Below, one piece after another: positions 6,812-15,710 of a stretch of 16,315 nt of DNA. The notes under the pieces are model-generated. The model saw nothing but the letters and a program-made list of their open reading frames with translations. It did not search any database and had not been told where the DNA came from. This DNA comes from Gammaproteobacteria bacterium (GTDB lineage Bacteria > Pseudomonadota > Gammaproteobacteria > UBA6429), in assembly GCA_003232015.1 (NCBI GenBank), contig QIKU01000041.1:1-16315 (forward strand), written 5' to 3'. Position numbers and translations under genes: made by a program. The number at the start of each line of letters is the position of its first letter. Position 1 is the stretch's first letter.

Positions 6812-8266
6812 CTAAATTTTTTTAGCTTTGCCTTTATGAATAGCTCGGTCTAATACATCCATTGCGGATTCATGAAAGACCTCAGATAGAGACGGGTGGG
6901 CAAACATGGTCATTGCCAGATCTTCACTGCTGCTGTTAAATTCCATTGCAATCACGGCCTGACTGATTAATTCTGAGGCATGCGGCCCGAACATATGCAC
7001 CCCCAGAATACGATCAGTTTTGGCATCGGCCAGTGTTTTAACCAAACCCTGTGTTTGCCCCATTGCGCGGGCTCGTCCGTTGCTGGCAAAAGAAAACGAC
7101 CCCGTTTTGTATTCGACATTTTCAATTTTAAGTTGTTGTTCCGTTTTGCCACACCAGGCAATTTCTGGCTCGGTATAAACAACAAAAGGAATGGTTTCAT
7201 AATTTACCCGCGCAAAATGTCCGGCAATTAAGTCTGCCACCATCGCACCTTCTTCTTCACCCTTGTGCGCCAGCATTGGGCCGCGTACGGCATCACCAAT
7301 CGCGTAAACATGTGCCAAATTGGTTCGGCATTGCTCATCTACTTTTATAAAACCGTGCTCATCGCAAATTAATCTGCTTGTGGGGTCAAATACATTTTTT
7401 GTGTTCGGGCTGCGGCCAACGGCAACAAAAACCTTGTCAAATGTTTCCGATTTTTCTTTATCGGCTTGTGAGTAGTTGATAGTCACTTTATTATTTTTAA
7501 TCTCCGTGCTTTTTATCTGACAGGTAAAATAAAATTTTAAGCCTTGTTGGCTAAAAATTTTACTGGCCTGTTTTGCAATCGTTTGATCGACCGCCGGTAG
7601 AAAGTCCTTACTCGCTTCAAATAAAGTAACCTCGGCTCCCAAACGTCGCCAGACACTGCCAAGCTCCAGGCCAATAATGCCCGCACCAATAATCGCCAGC
7701 CGTTTAGGGACTTCCGTAAAAGCTAATGCGCCCGTCGAATCAACAATAAGATCATCTGTATAAGGTATAGAATCAATAGCTCTAGGCACAGAACCCGGGG
7801 CCAGAATAATATCGGTTGCTGTTATTTCTTCTTTTTTACCATTCCTGGTTTTTGTAGCATTATAGGTTAATGTTACTTCAACTTTATTCTCAGTTAACAA
7901 TTTTCCTGCACCGGTATAAAGATCAATGCCATTTACTTTGAATAAGGCGTTAATACCACTGGTGAGGTCATTCACAACTTGTTGTTTACGTTGCATTAAT
8001 GTTGCAAGATCCAAGGTAACTTTTGAAACTTTAATACCATGAGCAGCAGTGTCATGCTGACAACGCTCAAACAAGTCGGATGATTCCAGCAAGGCCTTTG
8101 ATGGAATGCAGCCTACATTTAAACAAGTGCCGCCAAGTGATGGCTCGCCCTTGTCATTCACCTCACTATCAATGCAGGCTGTTTTTAAACCCTGCTGCGC
8201 ACATCGAATAGCTGCAACATAACCTGCTGGGCCGCCGCCTATTACAATTACATCGTAGTTTTTCAT
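6812..8266 (-). CDS. lpdA: Dihydrolipoyl dehydrogenase (E3 of 2-oxoglutarate dehydrogenase)
   Basis: E3 is the FAD-dependent, homodimeric cytoplasmic enzyme that reoxidises the dihydrolipoyl arm of E2 and passes electrons to NAD+. The 484-residue protein has the N-terminal FAD-binding GGGPAG (10-15), the redox disulfide Cys48-x4-Cys53 in GGTCLNVGCIPSK, the NAD-binding GAGIIGLELGS, the second FAD motif in YAIGDAVRGPMLAHKGEEEG, and the catalytic His457/Glu462 pair in HPSLSE near the C terminus. The insertion before the disulfide (NDKGEPSLGGTC) resembles the E3 that is encoded with sucAB in Pseudomonas (LpdG) more than the shorter enteric Lpd. It is the last gene of sucA-sucB-lpdA, 23 bases after sucB, with AGGA about 11 bases before its ATG. 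Because it sits in this operon it probably serves the 2-oxoglutarate complex, though E3 is often shared with pyruvate dehydrogenase. Confidence 0.97.
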   Translation of the reverse strand: MKNYDVIVIGGGPAGYVAAIRCAQQGLKTACIDSEVNDKGEPSLGGTCLNVGCIPSKALLESSDLFERCQHDTAAHGIKVSKVTLDLATLMQRKQQVVNDLTSGINALFKVNGIDLYTGAGKLLTENKVEVTLTYNATKTRNGKKEEITATDIILAPGSVPRAIDSIPYTDDLIVDSTGALAFTEVPKRLAIIGAGIIGLELGSVWRRLGAEVTLFEASKDFLPAVDQTIAKQASKIFSQQGLKFYFTCQIKSTEIKNNKVTINYSQADKEKSETFDKVFVAVGRSPNTKNVFDPTSRLICDEHGFIKVDEQCRTNLAHVYAIGDAVRGPMLAHKGEEEGAMVADLIAGHFARVNYETIPFVVYTEPEIAWCGKTEQQLKIENVEYKTGSFSFASNGRARAMGQTQGLVKTLADAKTDRILGVHMFGPHASELISQAVIAMEFNSSSEDLAMTMFAHPSLSEVFHESAMDVLDRAIHKGKAKKI

Positions 8267-8289
8267 TTTAAAGTTATTCCTGCATCATA

Positions 8290-9492
8290 TTATATATCCA
8301 ATAGCATACGCGCTGGATATTCGAGTAAGTCTTTCACTAAAACTAAAAACTGCACAGCTTCACGACCATCTATAATCCGGTGATCATACGATAAGGCCAC
8401 ATACATCATCGGGCGAATAATCACCTGACCATTTTCTGCAATCGGCCGTGGCTCAATTTTATGCATTCCCAAAATGGCACTCTGTGGCGGATTAAGAATG
8501 GGTGTTGATAACATCGAACCAAACACGCCGCCATTGGTAATGCTGAATGTACCACCAGTAATTTGTTCGATACTTAATTTACCTGTTTTAGCTAGCTCAC
8601 CGAGGTTGTTTATATTTTGCTCTATCTCGGGCATGCTCATTTGTTCGGCATCACGTAATATTGGCACCACCAAACCACGCGGAGAAGCCACAGCAATCCC
8701 AATATCAAAGAAACCATGATAGATAATATCGTTATCTTCAACCGAAGCATTCACTGACGGAAATTGTTTTAAGGCTTCCACCACCGCTTTAACAAAAAAA
8801 GACATAAAACCCAGACGCACCCCATGTTTTTTCTCAAAATCATCACGATACTTTTTTCGCAAATCCATCACCGGTTGCATATTGACTTCATTAAAGGTGG
8901 TTAGAATGGCAGCTGTTTGTTGCGCCTGTAATAAACGTTCGGCAATGCGTGCACGTAAGCGTGTCATTGGCACACGTTTTTGCGGGCGTTCGCCAGCGGG
9001 TAAGATAGCATTATTAGCCACCGCTTTTGTTTCGCCCGATTTATCCTGTTGCATAAAGGCGAGGACATCTTCTTTTAAAATACGGCCACCTTTACCACTT
9101 GCGGTTATGTTAGCAACATCGAGGTTATGTTCTTTAATGAGTTTATTGGCTGACGGGGTCACAAATGATGCTGCATCATCTTGTGCCATAGCTTTATTCG
9201 TTATTGGATTTTGTTCACTTACAGCTGATTCAGCTATTTTGTTTGCAGGAATAGCCTGTTCATTGATGATTGCAATTACCTGTCCACCAACAACCGTTGC
9301 ACCTTCTTCAACCAGAGTCTTTTCAACGATGCCATCGACTAAGCTCGGCACTTCAAATACCACCTTATCGGTTTCAATATCGGCAATCACTTCATCCTGC
9401 GTAATACTGTCGCCCGATTTTTTATGCCAGCTTGTTAATAAACCGTCGGCAACAGATTCAGGAAAGACCGGTACTTTTATTTCTATACTCAT
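8290..9492 (-). CDS. sucB: Dihydrolipoyllysine succinyltransferase (E2 of 2-oxoglutarate dehydrogenase)
   Basis: E2o forms the 24-subunit core of the complex and transfers the succinyl group from the E1-bound intermediate to CoA. The 400-residue protein has a single N-terminal lipoyl domain (about 1-78) with the lipoylated Lys43 in [10 protein letters not shown]. An Ala/Asn-containing linker follows, then the small E1/E3-binding domain (about 109-147, VTPSANKL... [11 protein letters not shown]). The C-terminal acyltransferase domain carries the catalytic SYDHRIIDG motif with His371 and Asp375. One lipoyl domain and a length of 400 fit succinyltransferase rather than the pyruvate-type E2, which in relatives usually has two or three lipoyl domains. 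sucB starts 14 bases after sucA, with AAGGG upstream of the ATG, so the two are co-transcribed and probably translationally linked. Confidence 0.97.
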   Translation of the reverse strand: MSIEIKVPVFPESVADGLLTSWHKKSGDSITQDEVIADIETDKVVFEVPSLVDGIVEKTLVEEGATVVGGQVIAIINEQAIPANKIAESAVSEQNPITNKAMAQDDAASFVTPSANKLIKEHNLDVANITASGKGGRILKEDVLAFMQQDKSGETKAVANNAILPAGERPQKRVPMTRLRARIAERLLQAQQTAAILTTFNEVNMQPVMDLRKKYRDDFEKKHGVRLGFMSFFVKAVVEALKQFPSVNASVEDNDIIYHGFFDIGIAVASPRGLVVPILRDAEQMSMPEIEQNINNLGELAKTGKLSIEQITGGTFSITNGGVFGSMLSTPILNPPQSAILGMHKIEPRPIAENGQVIIRPMMYVALSYDHRIIDGREAVQFLVLVKDLLEYPARMLLDI

Positions 9493-9506
9493 AAGATAAA
9501 CCCTTT

Positions 9507-12347
9507 TTATTTTTTAATCCCGAGTGCATCTTCAACCAGCTGTTGTTGCTGAGCCTTATGTAATGCAAGGTAACCAGCCGCTGGGGCTGCCAATGGGGGT
9601 CGCCCGGCATAGTCAAGTGAATATTCACTGCCAATCACCGCTCGAATATGATGTTGACTGGCATACCAGGCGCCCTGATTCATAGGCTCTTCCTGACACC
9701 ATATATAAGTAGCGGCGTTGCGGTAGCGTTTTACCTGCTGGCGAGCAAGTTTATCCGGAAAAGGATACAACTGTTCGATACGTATAATTGCAACATCTTT
9801 TATTTTTTCCTGACGACGGCGTTCAATTAAATCCACAAAGACTTTGCCACCACAAAACACCACACGCTTAACATTTTTATCGTCAAGCTTGTCGATTTCA
9901 GGAATGATCATTTTAAATTCACCCTCAGACAACTCAGCGATATCGCTACTGGCAAGCGGATGACGCAACAAGCTTTTAGGTGACATCACAATCAAGGGGC
10001 GCCGACAGGGCATGTGCATTTGTCGCCGTAACAGATGAAATATTTGTGCTGCGGTTGTTGGCATCACTACCTGAATATTATGCTGTGCACATAACTGTAA
10101 ATAACGCTCCAGACGAGCCGATGAATGTTCAGCTCCCTGGCCTTCAAAACCATGCGGCAAAAACATTACCAGGCCACTCATGCGATTCCATTTTTGCTCG
10201 CCCGCACTGATAAACTGATCAATCACAACCTGTGCATTATTGGCAAAATCACCAAACTGTGCTTCCCATATAGTTAAGGTTAATGGATCGGTAGTGGTAT
10301 AACCATATTCAAAGGCCAGTACTGCTTCCTCTGACAATAGAGAGTTAATCACCAGAAAACTGGTTTCGATATTTTTAATATGACGCAAGGGTACATAAGT
10401 GTCGCCATCTATTTGATTGTGTAGCACACAATGTCGATGAAAAAAAGTACCGCGGCCACTGTCCTGCCCAGACAAGCGAACCGAGTAGCCATCCGTTAAC
10501 AGTGTTGCATAAGCCATCGTTTCGGCAAAGCCCCAGTCAACGGCCTGCTTTCCTGCAGCCATTTGTGTGCGCGCTGCCATGATTTTATCAACACTTCGGT
10601 GCAGTTTAAAATTATCGGGTAATTGGACTAACTGCTGATACAAAAGCTGTAACTTGTCAGCCTTAACACGGGTAACAACATCACCGTTAAACTCTTTTTT
10701 TAGATAATCACTCCAGTCAGCAACATGCGGGTAACGCGCTTCTTCAGCCGGCATAAATTCTTCAACCACTGAATGCCCTGCATCAAGCGTTTTACGGTAA
10801 TCCTGTAACCGTTGTTGAATATTTTTCTCTGTCACAACACCTGGCTCTATTAGCTTATGACTGTAAACTGTTTTTGTAGTCGGTAACTCTTTTATCAACT
10901 TATACATGACAGGCTGCGTGACCATAGGCTCATCCGCTTCACTGTGGCCATGACGTCGATAACACACCATATCAATAACAACATCTTTAAAAAATTTCAT
11001 CCGGTAATCCAGTGCCATTTGAGCAACCAGTAATACTGCTTCAGGATCATCACCATTCACATGAAAAATTGGTGCATTCACCATTTTGGCAACATCCGTA
11101 CAATACAATGTTGAACGTGCATCTTCCTGATTGCTGGTGGTAAAACCAATCTGGTTATTAATAACAATATGTATCGTGCCCTTGGTTGAATAACCCCGCG
11201 ACTGTGACATATTGAAGGTTTCCATCACTACACCCTGCCCAGCAAAGGCGGCATCACCATGAATGAGTACCGGGATTACTTTGGTTCCGTCTTTATCGCC
11301 CCGTCTGTCCTGTCGGGCACGCACTGAACCTTCTACCACTGGCGCAACAATTTCAAGATGGGAGGGATTAAAAGCCAGCGAGACATGAACGGGCCCGTTG
11401 CTTGTCCTGAAATCGGATGAAAAACCCATATGGTACTTCACATCGCCGCTGCCTTGTGGCTTTTTATGATTACCCTCGAACTCGGAAAACAGTTCTGCTG
11501 GAGTCTTGCCCATAATATTAACCAGTACATTTAATCGCCCCCGATGTGCCATCCCAATCGCCATTTCCTTTATGCCGTGTTTGCCCCCACCGCGCTGAAT
11601 AATGCCTTTTAACAACGGGATCAGGCTTTCTCCCCCTTCCAGTGAGAAGCGCTTTTGCCCGATGTACCTGGTATGTAAGTATTGTTCCAGACCTTCTGCG
11701 GCAAGAATTTGCTGAAGTAACGCTTGTTTTATTTCAGTTGTAAATGAAGGCAAGCCCTGTCGGCTTTCAATAAAATTCTGAACCCAGCGTTTTTCTTTTA
11801 CGTTAGTAATATGCATATACTCTGCACCTATACAACCGCAATAAGTTGCGCGCACAATCGCAACAATTTCCCGCAAGCTAGCCGTTTCCGGGCCAACCAG
11901 TGAACCCGTGTTAAAAAGGGTGTCCAGATCATTCTCGGATAAGCCATGATGCTGTAGCGTTAATTCTTTTGCGAGTGTTGGCTTGTTTTTACTTAAAGGA
12001 TTGATACTGGCAGACAGGTGGCCAGTAAATCGGTAAGCATTAATCATCTGCAATACTCGAACCTGCCGAGCATTATGTTCACTGGATACGCACGGTTGTT
12101 TCCTGTTCGGTAAAGAGTGAGCAGCCTGCTGGCGAAAAGCCTGTTTTATTGCTGAATGGGGTTGTTCATGTTCGACGGTATTAATAGCAGGTAAATCATC
12201 AAAAATGATTCGCCATTCAGTACTGACTGCATTCGGAGTGATTAAATATGTTTCATACAGTGCTTCAAGGTAAGCCATATTCACACCGGCATAGGCCGAG
12301 CTTTCCAATAATGCTTCTAATGATTGCCGCCTGACCGGAATATCCAT
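9507..12347 (-). CDS. sucA: 2-oxoglutarate dehydrogenase E1 component
   Basis: E1o is the thiamine-diphosphate-dependent decarboxylase that commits 2-oxoglutarate to succinyl-CoA in the TCA cycle. The 946-residue protein matches the family's usual length of about 930-950. It has the N-terminal E2-binding segment ([13 protein letters not shown]... [10 protein letters not shown], about 9-36), the substrate-loop AHRGRLNVL (about 267-275), the ThDP/Mg site from [10 protein letters not shown] (about 363-372) through INNQIGFTT, the [10 protein letters not shown] and [11 protein letters not shown] motifs, and a full transketolase-type C-terminal half. I chose the ATG at 12347. A GTG two codons upstream (12353) is also possible and no strong Shine-Dalgarno sequence separates them (GGGTG is the best candidate). 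It is the first gene of sucA-sucB-lpdA. No sdh or sucCD genes adjoin it, unlike many gammaproteobacteria. Confidence 0.97.
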   Translation of the reverse strand: MDIPVRRQSLEALLESSAYAGVNMAYLEALYETYLITPNAVSTEWRIIFDDLPAINTVEHEQPHSAIKQAFRQQAAHSLPNRKQPCVSSEHNARQVRVLQMINAYRFTGHLSASINPLSKNKPTLAKELTLQHHGLSENDLDTLFNTGSLVGPETASLREIVAIVRATYCGCIGAEYMHITNVKEKRWVQNFIESRQGLPSFTTEIKQALLQQILAAEGLEQYLHTRYIGQKRFSLEGGESLIPLLKGIIQRGGGKHGIKEMAIGMAHRGRLNVLVNIMGKTPAELFSEFEGNHKKPQGSGDVKYHMGFSSDFRTSNGPVHVSLAFNPSHLEIVAPVVEGSVRARQDRRGDKDGTKVIPVLIHGDAAFAGQGVVMETFNMSQSRGYSTKGTIHIVINNQIGFTTSNQEDARSTLYCTDVAKMVNAPIFHVNGDDPEAVLLVAQMALDYRMKFFKDVVIDMVCYRRHGHSEADEPMVTQPVMYKLIKELPTTKTVYSHKLIEPGVVTEKNIQQRLQDYRKTLDAGHSVVEEFMPAEEARYPHVADWSDYLKKEFNGDVVTRVKADKLQLLYQQLVQLPDNFKLHRSVDKIMAARTQMAAGKQAVDWGFAETMAYATLLTDGYSVRLSGQDSGRGTFFHRHCVLHNQIDGDTYVPLRHIKNIETSFLVINSLLSEEAVLAFEYGYTTTDPLTLTIWEAQFGDFANNAQVVIDQFISAGEQKWNRMSGLVMFLPHGFEGQGAEHSSARLERYLQLCAQHNIQVVMPTTAAQIFHLLRRQMHMPCRRPLIVMSPKSLLRHPLASSDIAELSEGEFKMIIPEIDKLDDKNVKRVVFCGGKVFVDLIERRRQEKIKDVAIIRIEQLYPFPDKLARQQVKRYRNAATYIWCQEEPMNQGAWYASQHHIRAVIGSEYSLDYAGRPPLAAPAAGYLALHKAQQQQLVEDALGIKK

Positions 12348-12383
12348 ACACACCCAGTGATAAAAGAATAAAGTACTTCAATA

Positions 12384-12389
12384 ATTATA
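12384..12389 (-). promoter_or_regulatory. Likely -10 box of the sucA-sucB-lpdA operon
   Basis: The 95-base gap between chrA and sucA contains a perfect TATAAT on the minus strand. It lies about 36 bases before the sucA ATG, which would give a leader of about 30 bases. The matching -35 is poor: GGAGTA at 17-base spacing or TTGGAG at 19. A weak -35 suggests that an activator may be needed. The operon is therefore probably transcribed from its own promoter, even though chrA upstream has no visible terminator. Confidence 0.55.
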
Positions 12390-12442
12390 GTCGGCAATTA
12401 ATGAAATACTCCAAACTTTTATACTTTTTCAAGATAGCAGTG

Positions 12443-13801
12443 CTAAACGATAAATGAATACCCTAAACCAATAACCGCACTGATCGCTATCACCGTTACA
12501 ATACCCATTTTGTATCTAAACAAAGCGATAAAAGCAGCTAAGCCTATCAATGCTGCAAACCATTCAAACCCGGCACCAATACCTGCTGCAAACCCTTGCG
12601 GCCAAAGCACATGGTAGGCAAAGAACATCGCCAGATTTAAAATAACACCGACCACTGCGGCGGTTATTCCGGTTAACGGTGCAGTAAAACCAACATCGTG
12701 CCGGGTTGCTTCAACTGCTGGCCCACCCAGCAGTATAAAAAGAAACGAGGGCAAAAAAGTAAATAGCGTCGCTACACTGGCACCGGCAATACCAGCCAGC
12801 ACAAGCATGTCCGGGCCAAAAATTTCTTTTGTCCAGCCACCCACATAACCAACAAAAGCCACCACCATAATCAGTGGCCCTGGTGTGGTTTCACCCAGGG
12901 CAAGGCCATCGATCATTTGTGTTCCGGTTAACCATGCATACTGTTCAACACCACCTTGATATACATAAGGCAATACCGCATACGCACCACCAAAAGTAAC
13001 CAGTGCGGCTTTGGTAAAAAACCAGCCCATTTGCGTTAATGTGCCATCCCAACCGTAGGCATTAAAAAGCAACGCCATCGCACCCAGACCAATAAACAAA
13101 CCAATGGATAAATAGCTTATAAACTTGCTCCATTTAAAACGCACGTGTTCTGGCACGGGTGTATCGTCATCAATAATCGCTAAACCATAGGACTTACCCG
13201 AGTCACCATGATGACCACCAGCAACAAATTTTTCGGGTGCGAAACGTGAACCTAAGTAACCAATAATACCGGCGCCAATTAATATATAAGGAAAAGGAAT
13301 ATCAAAAACAAAGATCGCCACAAAGGCCAGAGCCGCCATTGCCCGCAATACGTTATTATTTAAAGCTCGTGAACCGATCCGGTAAGCCGCGAAAACCACA
13401 ATCGCAGTAACAGCCGGTTTAATCCCATACAAAATGCCGGCAACCGCAGGCAAGTCACCAAAGCTAAGATAAACCCAGGTGAGCCCGGAAAGAATAAATA
13501 ACGAGGGTAAAACAAACAAAACACCGGCAATAATCCCGCCCCAGACACCGTGCATTAACCAGCCAATATAGGTAGCTAACTGTTGTGCTTCCGGCCCAGG
13601 TAATACCATCGTATAGTTAAGTGCATGCAAAAAACGATGCTCGGAAATCCATCTGCGTTTTTCAACCAGTTCCTGATGCATCATACTGATTTGCCCTGCC
13701 GGGCCACCAAAACTGATAAAACCGAGTTTTAGCCAATAAATAAAAGCCTCTGTAAAAGAAACTGCTGCGGGTTTTTTATTTTTGTCTAAAGACTCGGCCA
13801 T
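12443..13801 (-). CDS. chrA: Chromate transporter ChrA (long, two-domain form)
   Basis: ChrA proteins are inner-membrane exporters of chromate in the CHR family. This protein of about 452 residues has two tandem CHR domains. The first carries KLGFISFGGPAGQ (about 26-38) and the motif LPGPEAQQLATYIGW (about 67-81). The second carries TFGGAYAVLPYVYQ (about 269-282) and ETTPGPLIMVVAFVGY (about 304-319). A hydrophilic linker at about 187-225 joins them, and about ten membrane helices are likely. Two ATG codons are adjacent (13804 and 13801). I prefer the second because AAGGA lies six bases before it and only three before the first. It lies 54 bases downstream of pgeF on the same strand and may be co-transcribed with rluD-pgeF. 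No chrB-type regulator is present. Not every CHR homologue has been shown to confer chromate resistance, so substrate is inferred from family. Confidence 0.93.
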   Translation of the reverse strand: MAESLDKNKKPAAVSFTEAFIYWLKLGFISFGGPAGQISMMHQELVEKRRWISEHRFLHALNYTMVLPGPEAQQLATYIGWLMHGVWGGIIAGVLFVLPSLFILSGLTWVYLSFGDLPAVAGILYGIKPAVTAIVVFAAYRIGSRALNNNVLRAMAALAFVAIFVFDIPFPYILIGAGIIGYLGSRFAPEKFVAGGHHGDSGKSYGLAIIDDDTPVPEHVRFKWSKFISYLSIGLFIGLGAMALLFNAYGWDGTLTQMGWFFTKAALVTFGGAYAVLPYVYQGGVEQYAWLTGTQMIDGLALGETTPGPLIMVVAFVGYVGGWTKEIFGPDMLVLAGIAGASVATLFTFLPSFLFILLGGPAVEATRHDVGFTAPLTGITAAVVGVILNLAMFFAYHVLWPQGFAAGIGAGFEWFAALIGLAAFIALFRYKMGIVTVIAISAVIGLGYSFIV

Positions 13802-13858
13802 CATCTGTCCTTTATTATTTTATGTAAAACTTGTTCTTTTTAGTTAGCAAAAACATCA

Positions 13859-14635
13859 TTAACTTAACCATACCATACTCGCCATTCGGCCTGTGTTGCT
13901 GCCGTCCCGACGATAAGAGTAAAAACGCTCACTGTCCTGATAGGTACAAAAGTCTTCAGTTGAGATTTGAGCAGCGGCTATACCCTGCTTTATTAATTGT
14001 AACTGCACAGCATAAGATGAATTTAATAAATAATGCGTTGCATCTTGCATTGTAAAGGCTTTTTCCAGAACCGTATCTTGTTGTATCAATGCATCTTTTA
14101 CCTCTAGCCCAACTTCATAAACTTTGCCGCTGATAGCCGGGCCTATCCAGACTTGCACATCAGCTAAATCACCCACCATTTTATTGGTATAAATTTGTAC
14201 TACTTTTTTTAGAATACCATTGGCTATGCCTTTCCAGCCAGCATGTGCCGCAGCGACCCAGGTTGCCTGTTTATTACAAAATAAGACCGGTACACAATCA
14301 GCGGTCATCACACTGCAAACAATGTTTTGGTCGGTTGTGTAGCTTGCATCAGCGGTAAAAGTTTGCTGAAAATTTTGTGCGGTTAAGCGAACCACTTTGT
14401 CACTGTGGATTTGTTGCAGCCAGCCGGGTTCATTGGGCAGCAAACAGTGCTGTTTTAAGTAGCTTCTGTTTTGTTTAACGTCTGCCGGGTTATCGTTTAC
14501 ATGGGTGGCCAGATTAAAATCGTCGTAGGGTTGCTGGCTAACGCCACCTTTGCGCGTGGTGCTGAGTGCCTGAACTTTTTCTGAAACAACCCAGTTTGGT
14601 ATTATTAGCGGTGGCAAATTATTCCCTAAACTCAT
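13859..14635 (-). CDS. pgeF: Peptidoglycan editing factor / multicopper-type purine nucleoside phosphorylase (YfiH)
   Basis: YfiH/PgeF belongs to the DUF152 (Cu-oxidase_4, 'laccase-domain') family. Members have been reported to act as purine nucleoside phosphorylases and adenosine deaminases, and in E. coli the protein is linked to correct peptidoglycan stem composition. The 258-residue protein is full length. The metal or catalytic triad is visible as His77 (QIHSDKV), Cys114 (MTADCVPVLF) and His131 (AAHAGWKG). Other family signatures are GGVSQQPYDDFNLATHV (30-46), WIGPAISGKVYEVG and the C-terminal YRRDGSNTGRMASMVWL. The start codon overlaps the rluD stop in an ATGA junction, so the two genes are translationally coupled. 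Pairing with rluD is conserved in gammaproteobacteria, and clpB normally follows; here clpB lies about 9.8 kb away. Confidence 0.95.
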   Translation of the reverse strand: MSLGNNLPPLIIPNWVVSEKVQALSTTRKGGVSQQPYDDFNLATHVNDNPADVKQNRSYLKQHCLLPNEPGWLQQIHSDKVVRLTAQNFQQTFTADASYTTDQNIVCSVMTADCVPVLFCNKQATWVAAAHAGWKGIANGILKKVVQIYTNKMVGDLADVQVWIGPAISGKVYEVGLEVKDALIQQDTVLEKAFTMQDATHYLLNSSYAVQLQLIKQGIAAAQISTEDFCTYQDSERFYSYRRDGSNTGRMASMVWLS

Positions 14636-15591
14636 AAAGCTTCGAGTTTGGTTAATAGTTGCTGAATATCATCCGCTAGCGGTGCCTGCCATTGCATTTG
14701 CTCTTTTGTAGCCGGGTGTGACAGTGTGAGTTGATACGCATGTAACGCCTGGCGTTTAAATTGCTGAAGTGCTTCGCGAACGCTATCACTCGACTGCTTT
14801 GGGATGCGCACCCGCCCACCATAAACAGGGTCTCCCACAATAGGGTAATGAATATGCGCCATATGCACCCGAATTTGGTGGGTACGGCCTGTTTCCAGTT
14901 TTACATCTAATAAGGTATGAGCATGGTAACGCTGTCGAATTCGGTAATGGGTGACCGCATGTTTTGCGCCGCTGTCTAAATCACCACGCACCGCCATGCG
15001 CTTGCGGTCGACTTTATGCCGTCCAATCGCCGCATCCACCGTGCCACCAGCGGTCATTTCCCCCTGTACCAGAGCAATGTATTCGCGGGCTATTTCTCTT
15101 GCCTGTAATTGCTCAACCAGATAGCAATGTGCGCTTAAGGTTTTAGCCACCACGGTTATTCCCGATGTGTCTTTATCCAGACGATGCACCACACCGGCAC
15201 GCGGTAAATTGACCGCGTTAGGCACATGGTGCAATAAGGCATTACAAAGCGTACCGCCGGAATGACCCGGCGCTGGATGCACCACCATGCCAGCCGGTTT
15301 GTTAATCACAATAATTTCATCATCTTCGAAGATAATATTCAGCGGGATATTCTCTGCCTGCCAGACCACTTCGACTTCGGCTTCAACTTTAACAATGATA
15401 TTTTCACCCGCATACACCTTGTCTTTTGGCTTGCGCTGTTGCTGCTCAACGCTGACGCGGCCGGCTTGAATCCACTGTTTTAGCCGGGCACGGGAATACT
15501 GGTCAAATAACTGGCTTAAGGCCTGATCGAGGCGCTTTCCTGTGAGTGACTGCGGTACAATGGCTTTTAATATTTGAGGATCTACTGGCAT
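14632..15591 (-). CDS. rluD: 23S rRNA pseudouridine(1911/1915/1917) synthase RluD
   Basis: RluD isomerises three uridines in helix 69 of 23S rRNA and helps late assembly of the large ribosomal subunit. The 319-residue protein has an N-terminal S4 RNA-binding domain (about 17-75, GKRLDQALSQLF... SRARLKQWI), followed by the RluA-family catalytic domain. Its motif VVHRLDKDTSG places the catalytic Asp at 139, the same number as in E. coli RluD. Downstream motifs TGRTHQIRVHMAH and GDPVYGG are intact. The best match by eye is RluD rather than RluA or RluC, because of the S4 domain, the length and the divergent bamD neighbour. The ATG start lacks a clear Shine-Dalgarno sequence. Its TGA stop overlaps the pgeF start. 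Confidence 0.96.
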   Translation of the reverse strand: MPVDPQILKAIVPQSLTGKRLDQALSQLFDQYSRARLKQWIQAGRVSVEQQQRKPKDKVYAGENIIVKVEAEVEVVWQAENIPLNIIFEDDEIIVINKPAGMVVHPAPGHSGGTLCNALLHHVPNAVNLPRAGVVHRLDKDTSGITVVAKTLSAHCYLVEQLQAREIAREYIALVQGEMTAGGTVDAAIGRHKVDRKRMAVRGDLDSGAKHAVTHYRIRQRYHAHTLLDVKLETGRTHQIRVHMAHIHYPIVGDPVYGGRVRIPKQSSDSVREALQQFKRQALHAYQLTLSHPATKEQMQWQAPLADDIQQLLTKLEAL

Positions 15592-15642
15592 CGGTTTTAA
15601 GGGATCTTTGTTATTTTTAGGTAAATGTTACAAAGTCAGGCA

Positions 15643-15671
15643 TTTAATCTGCCGACTCATCAGAGTATACT
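15643..15671 (+). promoter_or_regulatory. Candidate sigma70 promoter for bamD
   Basis: TATACT (15666-15671) matches five of six -10 bases. TTTAAT (15643-15648) is a weak -35 at the ideal 17-base spacing. Transcription would start near 15678, about 33 bases before the bamD ATG. It lies in the 119-base divergent gap between rluD and bamD. A separate minus-strand promoter for rluD must also be here, but I could not pick a convincing one. Confidence 0.5.
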
Positions 15672-15710
15672 GCATCCATCATAATTACCTAAATAAAGTA
15701 TTAAGCCCTT

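Noticed and set aside
6811..6826. Perfect inverted repeat GCTAAA/TTTAGC at the lpdA stop codon, considered as a terminator
   Set aside because: The stem is A/T-rich and short, overlaps the stop codon and is not followed by a U-tract.
8882..9499. Plus-strand open frame of 205 codons opposite sucB
   Set aside because: It is fully antisense to an unmistakable sucB with catalytic and lipoyl motifs. Its composition (Ser, Ala, Cys rich, no domain) is typical of a shadow frame.
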